From Pollutibacter soli (GTDB lineage Bacteria > Bacteroidota > Bacteroidia > Chitinophagales > Chitinophagaceae): 64,000 nt of DNA. The position numbers and the translations under genes were made by a program. The notes below the pieces were generated by a model. It saw only the letters and a program-made list of their open reading frames with translations. It was not told where the DNA came from and did no database searches. The stretch is from contig JARJHS010000008.1 in NCBI GenBank assembly GCA_029269725.1, forward strand, positions 184,388-248,387, read 5' to 3'. The first letter of the stretch is position 1. Each line of letters starts with the position of its first letter. Of this stretch, positions 10,501 through 19,334 are shown in pieces.

Positions 10501-10762
10501 TTGGCTGAAATCCGATGGAAGAAGCAACAATCACATCACCCGTTTTTGCAGTGATGCTGAATTGACCACGATCATCTGTCGCAGTGCCTCTGTTTTGATT
10601 TTTTACTGAAATCGTTACGGACGCGATGGGAACATTTTCATTCGATAACACGCGACCGCTGATCGTCCGGTCCTGTGCTCTGGTAGAAATGTTGAATAAT
10701 AACAAAAACGCGAAAGTCCATAACCATGCACCCTTTGGGGGAAAGGATCTTTTTCTTTTCAT
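7568..10762 (-). CDS. susC: SusC/RagA family TonB-dependent outer-membrane transporter
   Basis: The 1064-residue product is read from the ATG at 10762; a TTG two codons upstream is less likely. After the signal peptide comes a carboxypeptidase-regulatory-like domain (TISGRVLSNENVPIASVTISV, about 34-110). The TonB-box-like SEVVIVGYGSAKR follows, then the plug (VEQALQGRSAGVYVTQNSGQPG and LYVVDGIQ) and a 22-strand barrel ending in an aromatic-rich terminus (TSVNVNF). It imports oligosaccharides across the outer membrane with SusD as lid, powered by TonB-ExbBD encoded elsewhere. It is the first structural gene of the locus, and candidate operator repeats lie in the 400-bp upstream gap. Confidence 0.96.
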   Translation of the reverse strand: MKRKRSFPPKGAWLWTFAFLLLFNISTRAQDRTISGRVLSNENVPIASVTISVKNQNRGTATDDRGQFSITAKTGDVIVASSIGFQPREVKVGTANTIEIRLNPLDTKMSEVVIVGYGSAKRANLTSAQTTVTAAQIDKTVNTTVEQALQGRSAGVYVTQNSGQPGGGLSVNIRGISSLSRTQPLYVVDGIQMQASEDVSFGSSSSTNPLAGINPSDIDDIQILQGPSATAIYGSRASNGVVLITTKRGKSGDFKINYAYQYSLQMPPKHLDVMNLRQYAQMVKEYHDIAGGVTPGEFEDPSILGEGTDWQGALFNNANMNKHQINLSGGSDNTTYYLSGEYLNQEGVAAGSGFKRYGARLNLDNKPRKWATIGVNMAFNQTKEILTTTNYGDAQSPLISNALQLTPQIPVKNLNGSWGGSDPINGANQFAPVNPLAIASLITNNNDRKQFLGGLNIGITILPGLTFRTSLNGNYGTGNSIYYTPTYQIDQWHYNTLASLQNGTYTSWYWNWNQLLEYNKTIGKHNFQVMATHEAQESQWKALTAGRTGFLTNDIFDVNAGNPTSATNGGGTYPWSMESYLGRVNYNYDNRYILAATFRADGSPYFGANKRWGNFPSLSVAWRISQEDFFKIGAISELKLRYETGLTGNQGTGSGIYAPMATGATQWGTGFLPSTFTNPDLGWEQTLTNNFGFNLGMFGNRISLEADYYIKKTDDLILNASLPWYMGTNGSPGSVGAPLVNMGSLKTNGWAFTLNTVNIANKNFKWESNLNISQFKSKITALNSENAFIDRSSWWMNNWTQRASIGMQPWLFRGYVEEGIFQSVEEINNSAIPVDNSGNRVTVDPATGLWVGDVKYKDLNNDGKIDVNDMTNIGNPWPKLSGGFTNTFSYKGFDLSILIIGTYGNDIYNYIAAAASNPNNINLSRNLLTKVMDYAKITDAGGKPALSNPGTRIPRISNNQISSQNNFSRNTSRFVEDGSYLRVKNISLSYNAPADWLKYTRVIKALKLTVGAQNILTWTKYTGYDPEVGAYVGQGSSSNNQAIGIDFGRYPITPMFITSVNVNF

Positions 10763-10868
10763 ACACAAGCAATTGTTTTTAAAAAATGCGGGAAATCGAT
10801 TTTAAAAAAATGGTCGAATACTAACGATAAAATTATCCGTGAATTACCCCGACTGATGTGCTCAAACT

Positions 10869-10930
10869 GTTTTTTACGGGTATAATAATATTCGTGAGCA
10901 GGGGTGAAAAATGTTTTTTGAGGGGTATAA
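10869..10930 (-). promoter_or_regulatory. Direct repeats upstream of susC, candidate regulator binding region
   Basis: The 407-bp gap 10763-11169 between the regulator and susC has no gene. Within it, GTTTTTTACGGGTATAA (10869-10885) and GTTTTTTGAGGGGTATAA (10913-10930) are near-identical direct repeats about 45 bp apart. A third GGGGTGAAAAA block lies between them at 10901. They lie 110-170 bp before the susC start. Hybrid two-component regulators of such loci commonly bind direct repeats in the susC promoter, so these are candidate operators; that link is inference. A small hairpin (GTCTA/TAGAC) near 11047-11061 may mark the end of the regulator transcript. No clear TAnnTTTG promoter was found. 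Confidence 0.45.
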
Positions 10931-11169
10931 AATCGTTCAAACAAAACAATCGCCGGCCATCAACGATTTTGTTACATTGTAAATAGTATGATAAAATAGT
11001 TCCTGGAGAATAATCAAGAGGGCTGTCGTATTATGTGCTCAATGTCTAGCACTTAGACGTGGGAAGTTGAAAATAAAAATTGAAATGAAAGGCTGTAAAG
11101 AATAAACAGAAATGAGGAAAAACAAAAATGTACCGTTATAAAATGTTCAAAAAGGTGAATTGCTTTGGA

Positions 11170-14100
11170 TTAATTCAATTTCGATTTGTTCTTCATGAAA
11201 GTCTGGTAGGCAGAAGGAAGCAAACCATACTCTTCCTTGAAGTAACGTGCGAAGTATTTAGGGTTATTGAAACCCGTCATATATGCAATTTCGGTAACAT
11301 TATGGGCGCTTTTCTCCAGCAGTTGAGCTGCCCGTTTCAACCGGATGTGCCGGATGAATTCAATAGGCGTTTTTCCCGTAAGTGCAAGAATTCTCTTGTA
11401 CATACCCGTCCTGCTCAGCAAAAGTTTTTTCCTGAGAAACTCAACTGAAAACTCTTCATTGGACATATTCTCCTCGATGATTTCCAATAAGTTTTTCATG
11501 AATTCACCTTCCGGCAATGCAGTTTCTACGTCCGATGGGCTGACGCTCAATTGTTTTTGATAGGTTTCTTTTACGGCCAGCTGATAATCCAGCAGGTTCC
11601 GGATTTTTGAAAGCAGTATTTCGAAATTGAAAGGCTTGGTGATATAATCGTTCGGTCCAGTCTCGAGTGCCAGTAACTGTTGTTGTTCACCGGCAAGTGC
11701 GGTCAGCAGGATAACAGAAATATGCCTGGTGCGGGAATCCGTTTTTACTTTTTTGCACAATTCGATTCCATTCATCACCGGCATACTGATATCACTTACG
11801 ATCAGATCCGGATGTGCCGACAATGTTTTCTTCCATGCATCCCGACCGTTACCAGCTTCGATGATATTAAAATGTTCTTTCAGGTTGTCCTTGAGATAGA
11901 ACATAAAATCGTCATTGTCTTCAACCAGTAGTATCGTTGGTTTTTTGAAATTCAAAACATGTCTGCCCATCTCCGTTCTGACTTCGGAACCGGCAAGTGC
12001 ATGGTTATAGGTTTGCAGTGAATGACTTTCTTCCGGTTGTTTCGGTAATGCTGCTGGTTCTTCTTCTATAGGTTTTACCGGTAATAAAACAGTGAAGCAA
12101 CTTCCTTCGTGCAATTCGCTTTTTACCTGTATTGATCCGCCATGCATTTCCACGAATTCACGGGTGATGGATAAGCCAATACCGCTTCCCTGGTTGAGGA
12201 TATGTTCCGGAGCAGAGATCTGGAAAAAGCGATCAAATATCCGATGTTGTTTTTCCGGTTCAATACCGATGCCCGAATCTTCCACCTGTATTTCCAGCCA
12301 TTGCGAGTTTTCTTTCTCAAGTTGATTGAGTTCCACTGAAACTGTGCCGTCTTCAGGGGTGAACTTAAAAGCATTGGACAACAGATTGAATAAGATGCGC
12401 TCAATCTTATCCTGGTCAAAAGACATATTCAATTGATCAATATGAGAAAAATAATTGAACTGTATATTTTTCTTATCTGCCAGATCCGTAAATGAAAACG
12501 ATACTTCATGAATGAACTGAACGATATCCGCTTCGGTGAGATGCAACTTCAATTCGTTCACTTCCATTTTTCTGAAATCCAGCAACTGGTTAACCATGTT
12601 GAGCAAACGTTTTGCATTGCGCTGGATCAGCGTAAACTGATTTTTCAATTCAACCTGCTGTGTTTGAGCGATCAGTTTTTGTATCGGGATGAGTATGAGC
12701 GATATCGGTGTTCTGAATTCATGACTCACATTAGTGAAGAATTTAATTTTCATCAGATCGAGTTCATGCATTCGTTGCGATTCCTTTCTTTCTGCAGCAA
12801 GAAGGTGGCGATTCTTTTCCCGCCTGATGATCCAGTAACGAGCGAAATACAACAGAGAAGCCGTTAACAGGAAATACAAGAGGTAGGCCAATGGTGTTTT
12901 CCAGAAAGGGGGGAGAATAGTAATTTCCAATCTGATTTCTTTATCATTCCAAGTACCATCGGTATTTGAAGCTTTGGCATGAAAAATATAGGTTCCGGGA
13001 TCGAGGTTGGTATATGTTGCTGATCGCGCATTTCCATTTACATAGATCCAGTCATTCTTAAATCCTTCAAGCATATATGCGTAGCTGGTCTTCGCAGTAT
13101 TGGTAAAATCAAGTGCTGCGAATTCAAAGGAAATATCGTTTTCATAATGTCTTAACCTGATCTCTTTGGTAGCAAAAATGGAATTGTTAAGGATCGGATG
13201 TTTGTTTATTTCATCACCAACGCGTACTTCTTTATTAAACAGACTGAACTTGGTTAATACAACCGGTGGCTGAAGAATTTTGTCGCGGATATTTTCAGGT
13301 CTGAATAAATTAAAACCATTTGCGCCACCAAAAATCAATTCTCCGTTTCTCGTTTTAAATGCTGCGAAACGATTGAACTCGCGACCCTGCAATCCGTCAT
13401 TTTCATTATAGTTTACGCAACGGATCCGGATATTTTCCCCTTCAGGTTGTATCACTTCTGCCCGTGCAAGTCCGCCCTTGGTACTGATCCATAGATTGTG
13501 ATTTTCGTCTTCAACAATATCCAGTACTGTATTGTCGGGCAATCCATCTTTTACAAAAAAACTAATGAAGTCATTTTTGCCTTTGGGCATTACATTCAAA
13601 CCACGATTGGTTGCGATCCAGATATTTCCTGCGTGATCCTCAGTAATGCCATTTACGTTGTAGTAACTGAGCTTGCTGTTGCCATCAAAATAATGAATGA
13701 AGCGCGAAGTGCTTTTGTCCAGTACGTCAATTCCCCAGGAAGTCCCGATCCATAAATTTCCACGCGAATCTTCCATGAGTGAAGTAACATTTTGCGAATG
13801 CAATGTCTGCGGAACGGTTGGGTTATAGTGATAGAATATTTTCTTTTCCCGATCAAAACGATCAAGACCGTTGTTGTTTGTACCGATCCAGAGATTCAGA
13901 TTGCTGTCTTCAAAAATGCAGAAAGCCCGATCATCAGCTATGCTTGCAGGATCAGCATCGTTGTGGCGGTAATGCGTAAAAGTTTTTCCATCATAACAAT
14001 CGAGCCCGCCGAGATAAGTGCCGATCCATAATTTTTCCTGGTGATCGATGAACAAAGCAACTACCACATCATTTACCAGGCTGTTATCGTTTTTTGGATT

Positions 14101-15309
14101 GTGCTGGTACTGGGTGTATTCATTTTTTGCGCGATCATAATAGATCAGTCCACCACCATTGGTGCCGATCCAGAGATTGCCTTTTCTGTCTTCAGCAAAT
14201 GCATTTACATCATCAAAAGGGAGACTGGTATTGCCGGGACCTGAACGATGAAAGAGCGGAAATATATTGCGGTTCTCATCATAATAACTGATGCCGCGTT
14301 TGTTGGTGCCCAGCCAGATGATGCCCTGGTCATCTTTATATGCAGTGTTCAGTACATTGTCCGCAACCGACTTGTTATCATTCTCCGCGTGTACAAGTCT
14401 GGTAATTGTTTGCCTGAATTTGTCGAGGATATTCACACCTCCATGATCCGTAGCGATCCAGATCAGGCCATTATCATCCTGTGTAATTCCATTAATAGCA
14501 TTATGTGCAAGAGTGGGTTCTCCTTCTTCGCGGGAATAATGCTGCATCTGGTTTCTTCCCGGATTAAAACGAAACAAACCACTCAGTGTATTTCGCTGAT
14601 AAAACCAGAGTTCATCCTCTTTATCGATGAACATTTCAAAACCAAACTGTACCTGCAGATGTTGTTTTTGGAAAATAGAACTGCGGAGTAAATTTTTCTG
14701 TTGCTCACCATCATACTTCTCAATCATTCCATCGTAGCGAACGATCCAGATATAATGCTTGGAATCCAACGCAGCTCCGGTGATGGCACTTTCTGTACCC
14801 GTATTTCCGTAACCCGACATTACAGGAGTTATCCTGCCTTCTTCGTAAGCGTAAATTCCTTTATTGGCGTAAACGAAATAGAAAATCTTTTTTGATTGAA
14901 GAATGGTAACAAGACCTTCCATCGGTAAGCCAGCTGACTGAAGCCATTTTTCCGGATGTCGGCTGATCCTGTCTGTTAGCGGATCATAAACGTTGTAGCC
15001 GCTTTGTGTTTTTATCCAGATACGATTTCCCGGTCCGCCAAATACTTTGTTTATATAATCATCACTTAACGTTGAGGTATCGGCTTCATCATGCTTGAAG
15101 TTGCGAATGTTGTATCCATCGTAACGATTTAAGCCGGAAAGCGTGCCGAACCACATAAAGCCGATGGCATCTTTATAAATGCAATTGATCTGGTTATTGG
15201 AAAGACCAGCCTGTACATCCAGGCGGGAAAACTGGTAATCCTTCTGCTGAGAGAACAGCAGCGTGGGAAGGGCTAAGAATACGAATATGATAAAACGAGG
15301 CAAAAGCAT
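11170..15309 (-). CDS. Hybrid two-component system sensor/regulator of the glycan locus
   Basis: The 1379-residue product is counted from the ATG at 15309; the frame extends four codons to a TTG. Order of parts: signal/anchor (1-20); two-bladed periplasmic propeller of about a dozen Reg_prop repeats (LWIGTNGGGLIYYD type, about 30-680); Y_Y_Y domain (about 700-795); membrane segment (about 803-825); HisKA with NVSHEFRTP (His863); HATPase with DSGIGIEPEKQHRIFDRFF and GSGIGLSI; receiver (ILLVEDNDDF, phospho-acceptor Asp1173, Lys near 1225); AraC-type HTH at the C terminus (about 1280-1379). It senses a released oligosaccharide in the periplasm and activates the adjacent susC operon. All key phosphorelay residues look intact. 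Confidence 0.95.
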   Translation of the reverse strand: MLLPRFIIFVFLALPTLLFSQQKDYQFSRLDVQAGLSNNQINCIYKDAIGFMWFGTLSGLNRYDGYNIRNFKHDEADTSTLSDDYINKVFGGPGNRIWIKTQSGYNVYDPLTDRISRHPEKWLQSAGLPMEGLVTILQSKKIFYFVYANKGIYAYEEGRITPVMSGYGNTGTESAITGAALDSKHYIWIVRYDGMIEKYDGEQQKNLLRSSIFQKQHLQVQFGFEMFIDKEDELWFYQRNTLSGLFRFNPGRNQMQHYSREEGEPTLAHNAINGITQDDNGLIWIATDHGGVNILDKFRQTITRLVHAENDNKSVADNVLNTAYKDDQGIIWLGTNKRGISYYDENRNIFPLFHRSGPGNTSLPFDDVNAFAEDRKGNLWIGTNGGGLIYYDRAKNEYTQYQHNPKNDNSLVNDVVVALFIDHQEKLWIGTYLGGLDCYDGKTFTHYRHNDADPASIADDRAFCIFEDSNLNLWIGTNNNGLDRFDREKKIFYHYNPTVPQTLHSQNVTSLMEDSRGNLWIGTSWGIDVLDKSTSRFIHYFDGNSKLSYYNVNGITEDHAGNIWIATNRGLNVMPKGKNDFISFFVKDGLPDNTVLDIVEDENHNLWISTKGGLARAEVIQPEGENIRIRCVNYNENDGLQGREFNRFAAFKTRNGELIFGGANGFNLFRPENIRDKILQPPVVLTKFSLFNKEVRVGDEINKHPILNNSIFATKEIRLRHYENDISFEFAALDFTNTAKTSYAYMLEGFKNDWIYVNGNARSATYTNLDPGTYIFHAKASNTDGTWNDKEIRLEITILPPFWKTPLAYLLYFLLTASLLYFARYWIIRREKNRHLLAAERKESQRMHELDLMKIKFFTNVSHEFRTPISLILIPIQKLIAQTQQVELKNQFTLIQRNAKRLLNMVNQLLDFRKMEVNELKLHLTEADIVQFIHEVSFSFTDLADKKNIQFNYFSHIDQLNMSFDQDKIERILFNLLSNAFKFTPEDGTVSVELNQLEKENSQWLEIQVEDSGIGIEPEKQHRIFDRFFQISAPEHILNQGSGIGLSITREFVEMHGGSIQVKSELHEGSCFTVLLPVKPIEEEPAALPKQPEESHSLQTYNHALAGSEVRTEMGRHVLNFKKPTILLVEDNDDFMFYLKDNLKEHFNIIEAGNGRDAWKKTLSAHPDLIVSDISMPVMNGIELCKKVKTDSRTRHISVILLTALAGEQQQLLALETGPNDYITKPFNFEILLSKIRNLLDYQLAVKETYQKQLSVSPSDVETALPEGEFMKNLLEIIEENMSNEEFSVEFLRKKLLLSRTGMYKRILALTGKTPIEFIRHIRLKRAAQLLEKSAHNVTEIAYMTGFNNPKYFARYFKEEYGLLPSAYQTFMKNKSKLN

Positions 15310-15348
15310 GGTTGAATCCAACGGTAAATATAATAAAATGACCTTTAT

Positions 15349-18300
15349 TTACCGGATCAAAACGAAGCTGCCTTTCTTTTGGAATGGCCCTTTGGAATTG
15401 ACTCCTTTTACAAAGTAAGTGTATGTTCCGGCTGGTGCTGCTTTTCCTTTGATTCTGCCATCCCAACCAGCAAATACGTCGGTCGTTCGAAATACAAGCT
15501 CTCCCCAGCGGTTATAAATGGAGAATTGCTGAACACCAGTCCTGCTTTGTCTGGGTATCCTGAAGATATCGTTGAGCCCATCGCCATTAGGCGTGAAGGC
15601 ATTGGGCATGTAAAAGTCAAATTCTATTTTGATGATGGCCGAAGTTTTAGAGTGACATCCATCTGCATTCAAAACTGCAAGCGTAATAATTGTTTCATCA
15701 TTCAGCGGTTTTGTTTGCGGATTCAATGAATTTGCAGAAATCAATTGGCTTGCAGGAGACCATTGGAATGACTGGACGGAACCTGAAACATTCGTGTTAA
15801 GTTGTAAACCGGTTCCTGGTCTCACCGTTGTTTCTGCCGGTTGAATAGAGAGCATGGTTGTGTCTTTCACAATCGCCGTTAAAGTTTCGGATGAAAATTC
15901 AGTCTGTTGACAGGTGCCAGGGTCCGGAATCAGTATAAAACGAATGAGTTCACCTTGTTTTGGTGACGTGTAAGTAAGAGTGGAGGCATTCTGTACCAAA
16001 AGATTGTTGTTGACGTACCAGTTGATCTCCGGACTAGCGCCTGCGTTGGCATGTGAAGCGGAAAAAATCACTGGTTCTCCCTGGCAAACATTGTTTTTAA
16101 TTTCGTTGATATTTACTACAACCGGCAGCGGTTTTCTGAGGTATAAAGTTTTTGCCAATGCATCTGCCGAATCCAGGAGTGCACACGTTTGAGACTGATC
16201 GGGATAAATCCGGCAACTGATCTGATCGCCATCATTTACTGAATTCAATTCGAGTGTTGCATTGTTTGTACCTGCAGTGATCCCGTTTAGAAACCATTTG
16301 AACTGAGGGTCAGGTCCCGCATCTCTTACCATCGCTTTTATTGTAACCGGACTGCTTTCGCAAACAGTATCGGAACTTGTTTCCAGAACAACTGATGGTG
16401 TTACACCTGAAGTAAAATTGATTTTTAATTCATTTGAATTTACTGCGCTGCTGAGGATACAAGGAGAACTTGCATCCGGCTTCAGCGTGCAAGTAATGAT
16501 GTCGGTAGCCTTCAGGTCAGGTAGCACGATCGTATCGTTCGATAATGCGAGTAATTGATTGTTTTTTCTCCATTCGAAAACAGGATTGGTTCCTGCGTTC
16601 GTGGTTTTGGCAACGACGGTTACAGGATTACCCTTACACGGATATTGAGGATATGAAACGATAGATATAGTGGCCGGTTGTGCGACATCGTTAGCCTTCA
16701 TCTGAATCACATTGGATACGATATAGCCAGGCGCTGCCAGGCAGGCGTCATTATCGGAATAACGACAGGTGATAATGTCCCCGTCTTTTAAAGTGGATGA
16801 AGCATATTCGGGAAGGTTGTACCCGACAGGGTTTCCGTTTTTAAGCCATTGAAATGAAGAATTGGAACCTCCGTTGATTCGCGTTACAGCAAAATTTATT
16901 TCAGAGCAATCGCAAATAAATTCTGTACTGGCTGCGATGTTCACGGTCGTTAATGCAGATTGACTTTTGAATCCGATGGTCACCTGGTCTGAAATACTGA
17001 AAGGAACCGTTTCACAATTGTCCGCTGATGATATTGTACAACTTACCACTTCACCGGTTTTAAAATCAGATGCTGTAAGAGTAGTTGAATATATGCCTGG
17101 AACTTCTATACCATTTCGTTTCCACCGGTATTGAGGTCGTGATCCGGTGTTTAATGTTTTCGTCCTGATTGTAGCAGTCTGACCCATACAAACAGCAGCC
17201 GAGGATTTATCAATTTCAAAAGAAGGCGGATGAACGGGCACCGTCAACGATTCTGCATGGATTTTTATCGCCCAGATATCTCCGACTGAACTGTTCTGTC
17301 CGCTGGTATTTCCATAAAATCCTGGAACATCTTTTGAGTTGGCGGTAGCTGCAATGAAGACGGAAAAATCATTTGCCATGTCGATGGATGCAAACCCTTC
17401 ATAGTAATTACTTGGGATAATTTTTTCCCATAACAAATTACCGTCTGGCGAGAGCCTGAAAAACCATAATCCTCCATTATATCCATACGAGCATGTGTTG
17501 TTTGGCATAAGCGAGCGATAACCGGAACCAACAAAACCGCCGTCCGGTGCGCGTTCCATCACCTGGATATGATCATTGAATTCACCTGCAAAGATTTTTT
17601 TCCACTGAATAGTACCCGCGGAATTTATATTGATCAGCCAGGCATCAATTCCGATGGGATGCGTGGCAAGCCCCGACAGATCCCCATCTTTGGAAGCGCT
17701 GGTACCGCCAATGACAAATGAATTATTAACGGAGGGTAGTATGCTGTAGAACAAATCGTAAAATGCTCCGCCAAACAATTTGATCCACGTAATATCACCT
17801 GTTGCTGCAGACATGCGGGCGGCGATAGCATCAGTCCCGCCTTTTCCGCCAGAGAAATCACCGGAAGCCTGTTGTGTATAACCCACAACCATAACCGAAC
17901 CGTCAGGAGTGACATGAATATCTTTTATACCGTCTTCACCCGGTCCTCCGAAACTTTTTTGCCAGATCTTATTTCCGGATGGTGACACTTTGATCACCCA
18001 ACAATCGCGATCGCCCTTATTTGTTGTGAGATCACCATTGGAAGATTCTGAATTTCCTGCCAGGTAAATATTTCCTTCGTGGTCCGTTGCCATTGCATTT
18101 CCATATTCATGTAATCCGCCACCATACCTTTTTTCCCAGATGGTTTCACCGGTTTTACTCATTCGCGCCAGGTAGAAATCCATGCCGTTTTGCGAAGGGA
18201 AACGACAATCTGTAGTTGCGGAATTGCCGAACACCATGTAACCGTCCGATGTTTCAATGGCACTTACACCAAAGTCTGGTCCTTGTCCGCCAAGGCAGCG

Positions 18301-18564
18301 CTGCCATTCCATTTCTCCATTTGCTTTGAGTTTTATTACGAGGATATCGCCTGCAAAAGTGGTCCCGAGATAACCACGAATATCGCGGCCACCGAATTCC
18401 GTGTAACCTACAATCAGGGAGCCACCATCATTTGTTGATAAGGCCTTGCTGGAGTAATCACCTTCATTACCGCTGAATAGTTTCTGCCATGCAATAACAG
18501 GTGCCTGTGCTGAAACAGACAGGCTCATCGCAAATGATAGTATGGAAAGCAGCAGAATCTTCAT
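15349..18564 (-). CDS. Large secreted protein with T9SS type-B sorting domain
   Basis: This 1071-residue protein has a signal peptide (about 1-19) and an N-terminal propeller-like region (about 25-430) of repeats such as GPDFGVSAIETSDGYMVFG and GGEDGIKDIHVTPDGS. Then come five Ig/PKD-like modules of about 95 residues, each with a conserved NxxFxWxxNG pattern and a paired cysteine (for example FKWFLNGITAGTNNATLEL). The last about 90 residues, FYMPNAFTPNGDGLNDIFRI...FSIYNRWGELVF...GWDG...AGTYTYFV, are the gliding-motility-associated type-B C-terminal signal used by the type IX secretion system. It is therefore exported to the surface or medium, perhaps as an adhesin. It ends the run of minus-strand genes upstream of the regulator but probably is an independent unit. 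Confidence 0.9.
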   Translation of the reverse strand: MKILLLSILSFAMSLSVSAQAPVIAWQKLFSGNEGDYSSKALSTNDGGSLIVGYTEFGGRDIRGYLGTTFAGDILVIKLKANGEMEWQRCLGGQGPDFGVSAIETSDGYMVFGNSATTDCRFPSQNGMDFYLARMSKTGETIWEKRYGGGLHEYGNAMATDHEGNIYLAGNSESSNGDLTTNKGDRDCWVIKVSPSGNKIWQKSFGGPGEDGIKDIHVTPDGSVMVVGYTQQASGDFSGGKGGTDAIAARMSAATGDITWIKLFGGAFYDLFYSILPSVNNSFVIGGTSASKDGDLSGLATHPIGIDAWLININSAGTIQWKKIFAGEFNDHIQVMERAPDGGFVGSGYRSLMPNNTCSYGYNGGLWFFRLSPDGNLLWEKIIPSNYYEGFASIDMANDFSVFIAATANSKDVPGFYGNTSGQNSSVGDIWAIKIHAESLTVPVHPPSFEIDKSSAAVCMGQTATIRTKTLNTGSRPQYRWKRNGIEVPGIYSTTLTASDFKTGEVVSCTISSADNCETVPFSISDQVTIGFKSQSALTTVNIAASTEFICDCSEINFAVTRINGGSNSSFQWLKNGNPVGYNLPEYASSTLKDGDIITCRYSDNDACLAAPGYIVSNVIQMKANDVAQPATISIVSYPQYPCKGNPVTVVAKTTNAGTNPVFEWRKNNQLLALSNDTIVLPDLKATDIITCTLKPDASSPCILSSAVNSNELKINFTSGVTPSVVLETSSDTVCESSPVTIKAMVRDAGPDPQFKWFLNGITAGTNNATLELNSVNDGDQISCRIYPDQSQTCALLDSADALAKTLYLRKPLPVVVNINEIKNNVCQGEPVIFSASHANAGASPEINWYVNNNLLVQNASTLTYTSPKQGELIRFILIPDPGTCQQTEFSSETLTAIVKDTTMLSIQPAETTVRPGTGLQLNTNVSGSVQSFQWSPASQLISANSLNPQTKPLNDETIITLAVLNADGCHSKTSAIIKIEFDFYMPNAFTPNGDGLNDIFRIPRQSRTGVQQFSIYNRWGELVFRTTDVFAGWDGRIKGKAAPAGTYTYFVKGVNSKGPFQKKGSFVLIR

Positions 18565-18630
18565 AGGTAAAATAAGAACGAATCATGCTGATGAATTATG
18601 CTTAAAGGTATAGGCATATTTTCAACACAA

Positions 18631-19272
18631 TCATCTTTTAGACAACTCCGCCTGCATTTCCTGCCGGATCTTTTCGTAGCGGGATTTTAATTCGTCGGAT
18701 AAAGCAGCGCCTTTTTTGTGCAGTTTCCTCAGCTTGAAACCAAGGATTATTCCTGTCAGTCCTGCAGTAATCAGTAACAGACCTGTCCAGAAAACTACGG
18801 TCATGCCGCCAAGTGCAGGATTGCTGATGAGTATAAATGATAAGATAATTCCTAAAACTCCGATGAAAAGCATCCATGCCCAGTCTGCAACACCGTAAGA
18901 TCTGAGCTCGATGGAAGTACTGATGGCAGCGATGGACCTGAACATAACTACAAAGCCGACATAAATGGCAAGTACATTCATTGATATGACGGGATTAACT
19001 ATCAGCAGAAACCCAATAGCAAAATCTACTATACCAAATGCCAGGTGCCATCCCCAGTGATCAAGCGTATTGCGGTTAGCAACGGCAAAAATGATTTCAG
19101 ACAATCCTGAAATTAAAAAGGTCCAGCTGAAAAAAATGGCGAGTGCGAGGAAAGATGCGGCGGGTGATGTCAAAGTGTAAATTCCGGCAATCAGAAAAAG
19201 AATCCCGATCAGGAGCGGGATATACCAGTGACTTACGGCTTTTGTGACTGTTTTGATGAATTGTGCAGGCAT
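18631..19272 (-). CDS. HdeD family (DUF308) membrane protein
   Basis: This 213-residue inner-membrane protein has six hydrophobic segments arranged as three pairs (for example WYIPLLIGILFLIAGIYTL, LDHWGWHLAFGIVDFAIGFLLIV and GVADWAWMLFIGVLGIILSFILI). The repeated W...G...G.. pattern is that of the HdeD/DUF308 family, which has been linked to acid resistance in Escherichia coli but is of unknown function in most bacteria. The C-terminal 40 residues are charged and probably cytoplasmic, with a short helical KRYEKIRQEMQAEL-like segment. It has no evident partner; neighbours on both sides are separate transcription units on the same strand. Confidence 0.82.
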   Translation of the reverse strand: MPAQFIKTVTKAVSHWYIPLLIGILFLIAGIYTLTSPAASFLALAIFFSWTFLISGLSEIIFAVANRNTLDHWGWHLAFGIVDFAIGFLLIVNPVISMNVLAIYVGFVVMFRSIAAISTSIELRSYGVADWAWMLFIGVLGIILSFILISNPALGGMTVVFWTGLLLITAGLTGIILGFKLRKLHKKGAALSDELKSRYEKIRQEMQAELSKR

Positions 19273-19334
19273 AAATTTGATTTTATGATGTGAATAGAAC
19301 CTGGCACGGTACAGTCTGCAAAAGGAACGGTGTT

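Noticed and set aside
14041..14691. Plus-strand frames opposite the propeller region of the regulator
   Set aside because: They arise from the repetitive antisense of Reg_prop units, which lacks stop codons for compositional reasons.
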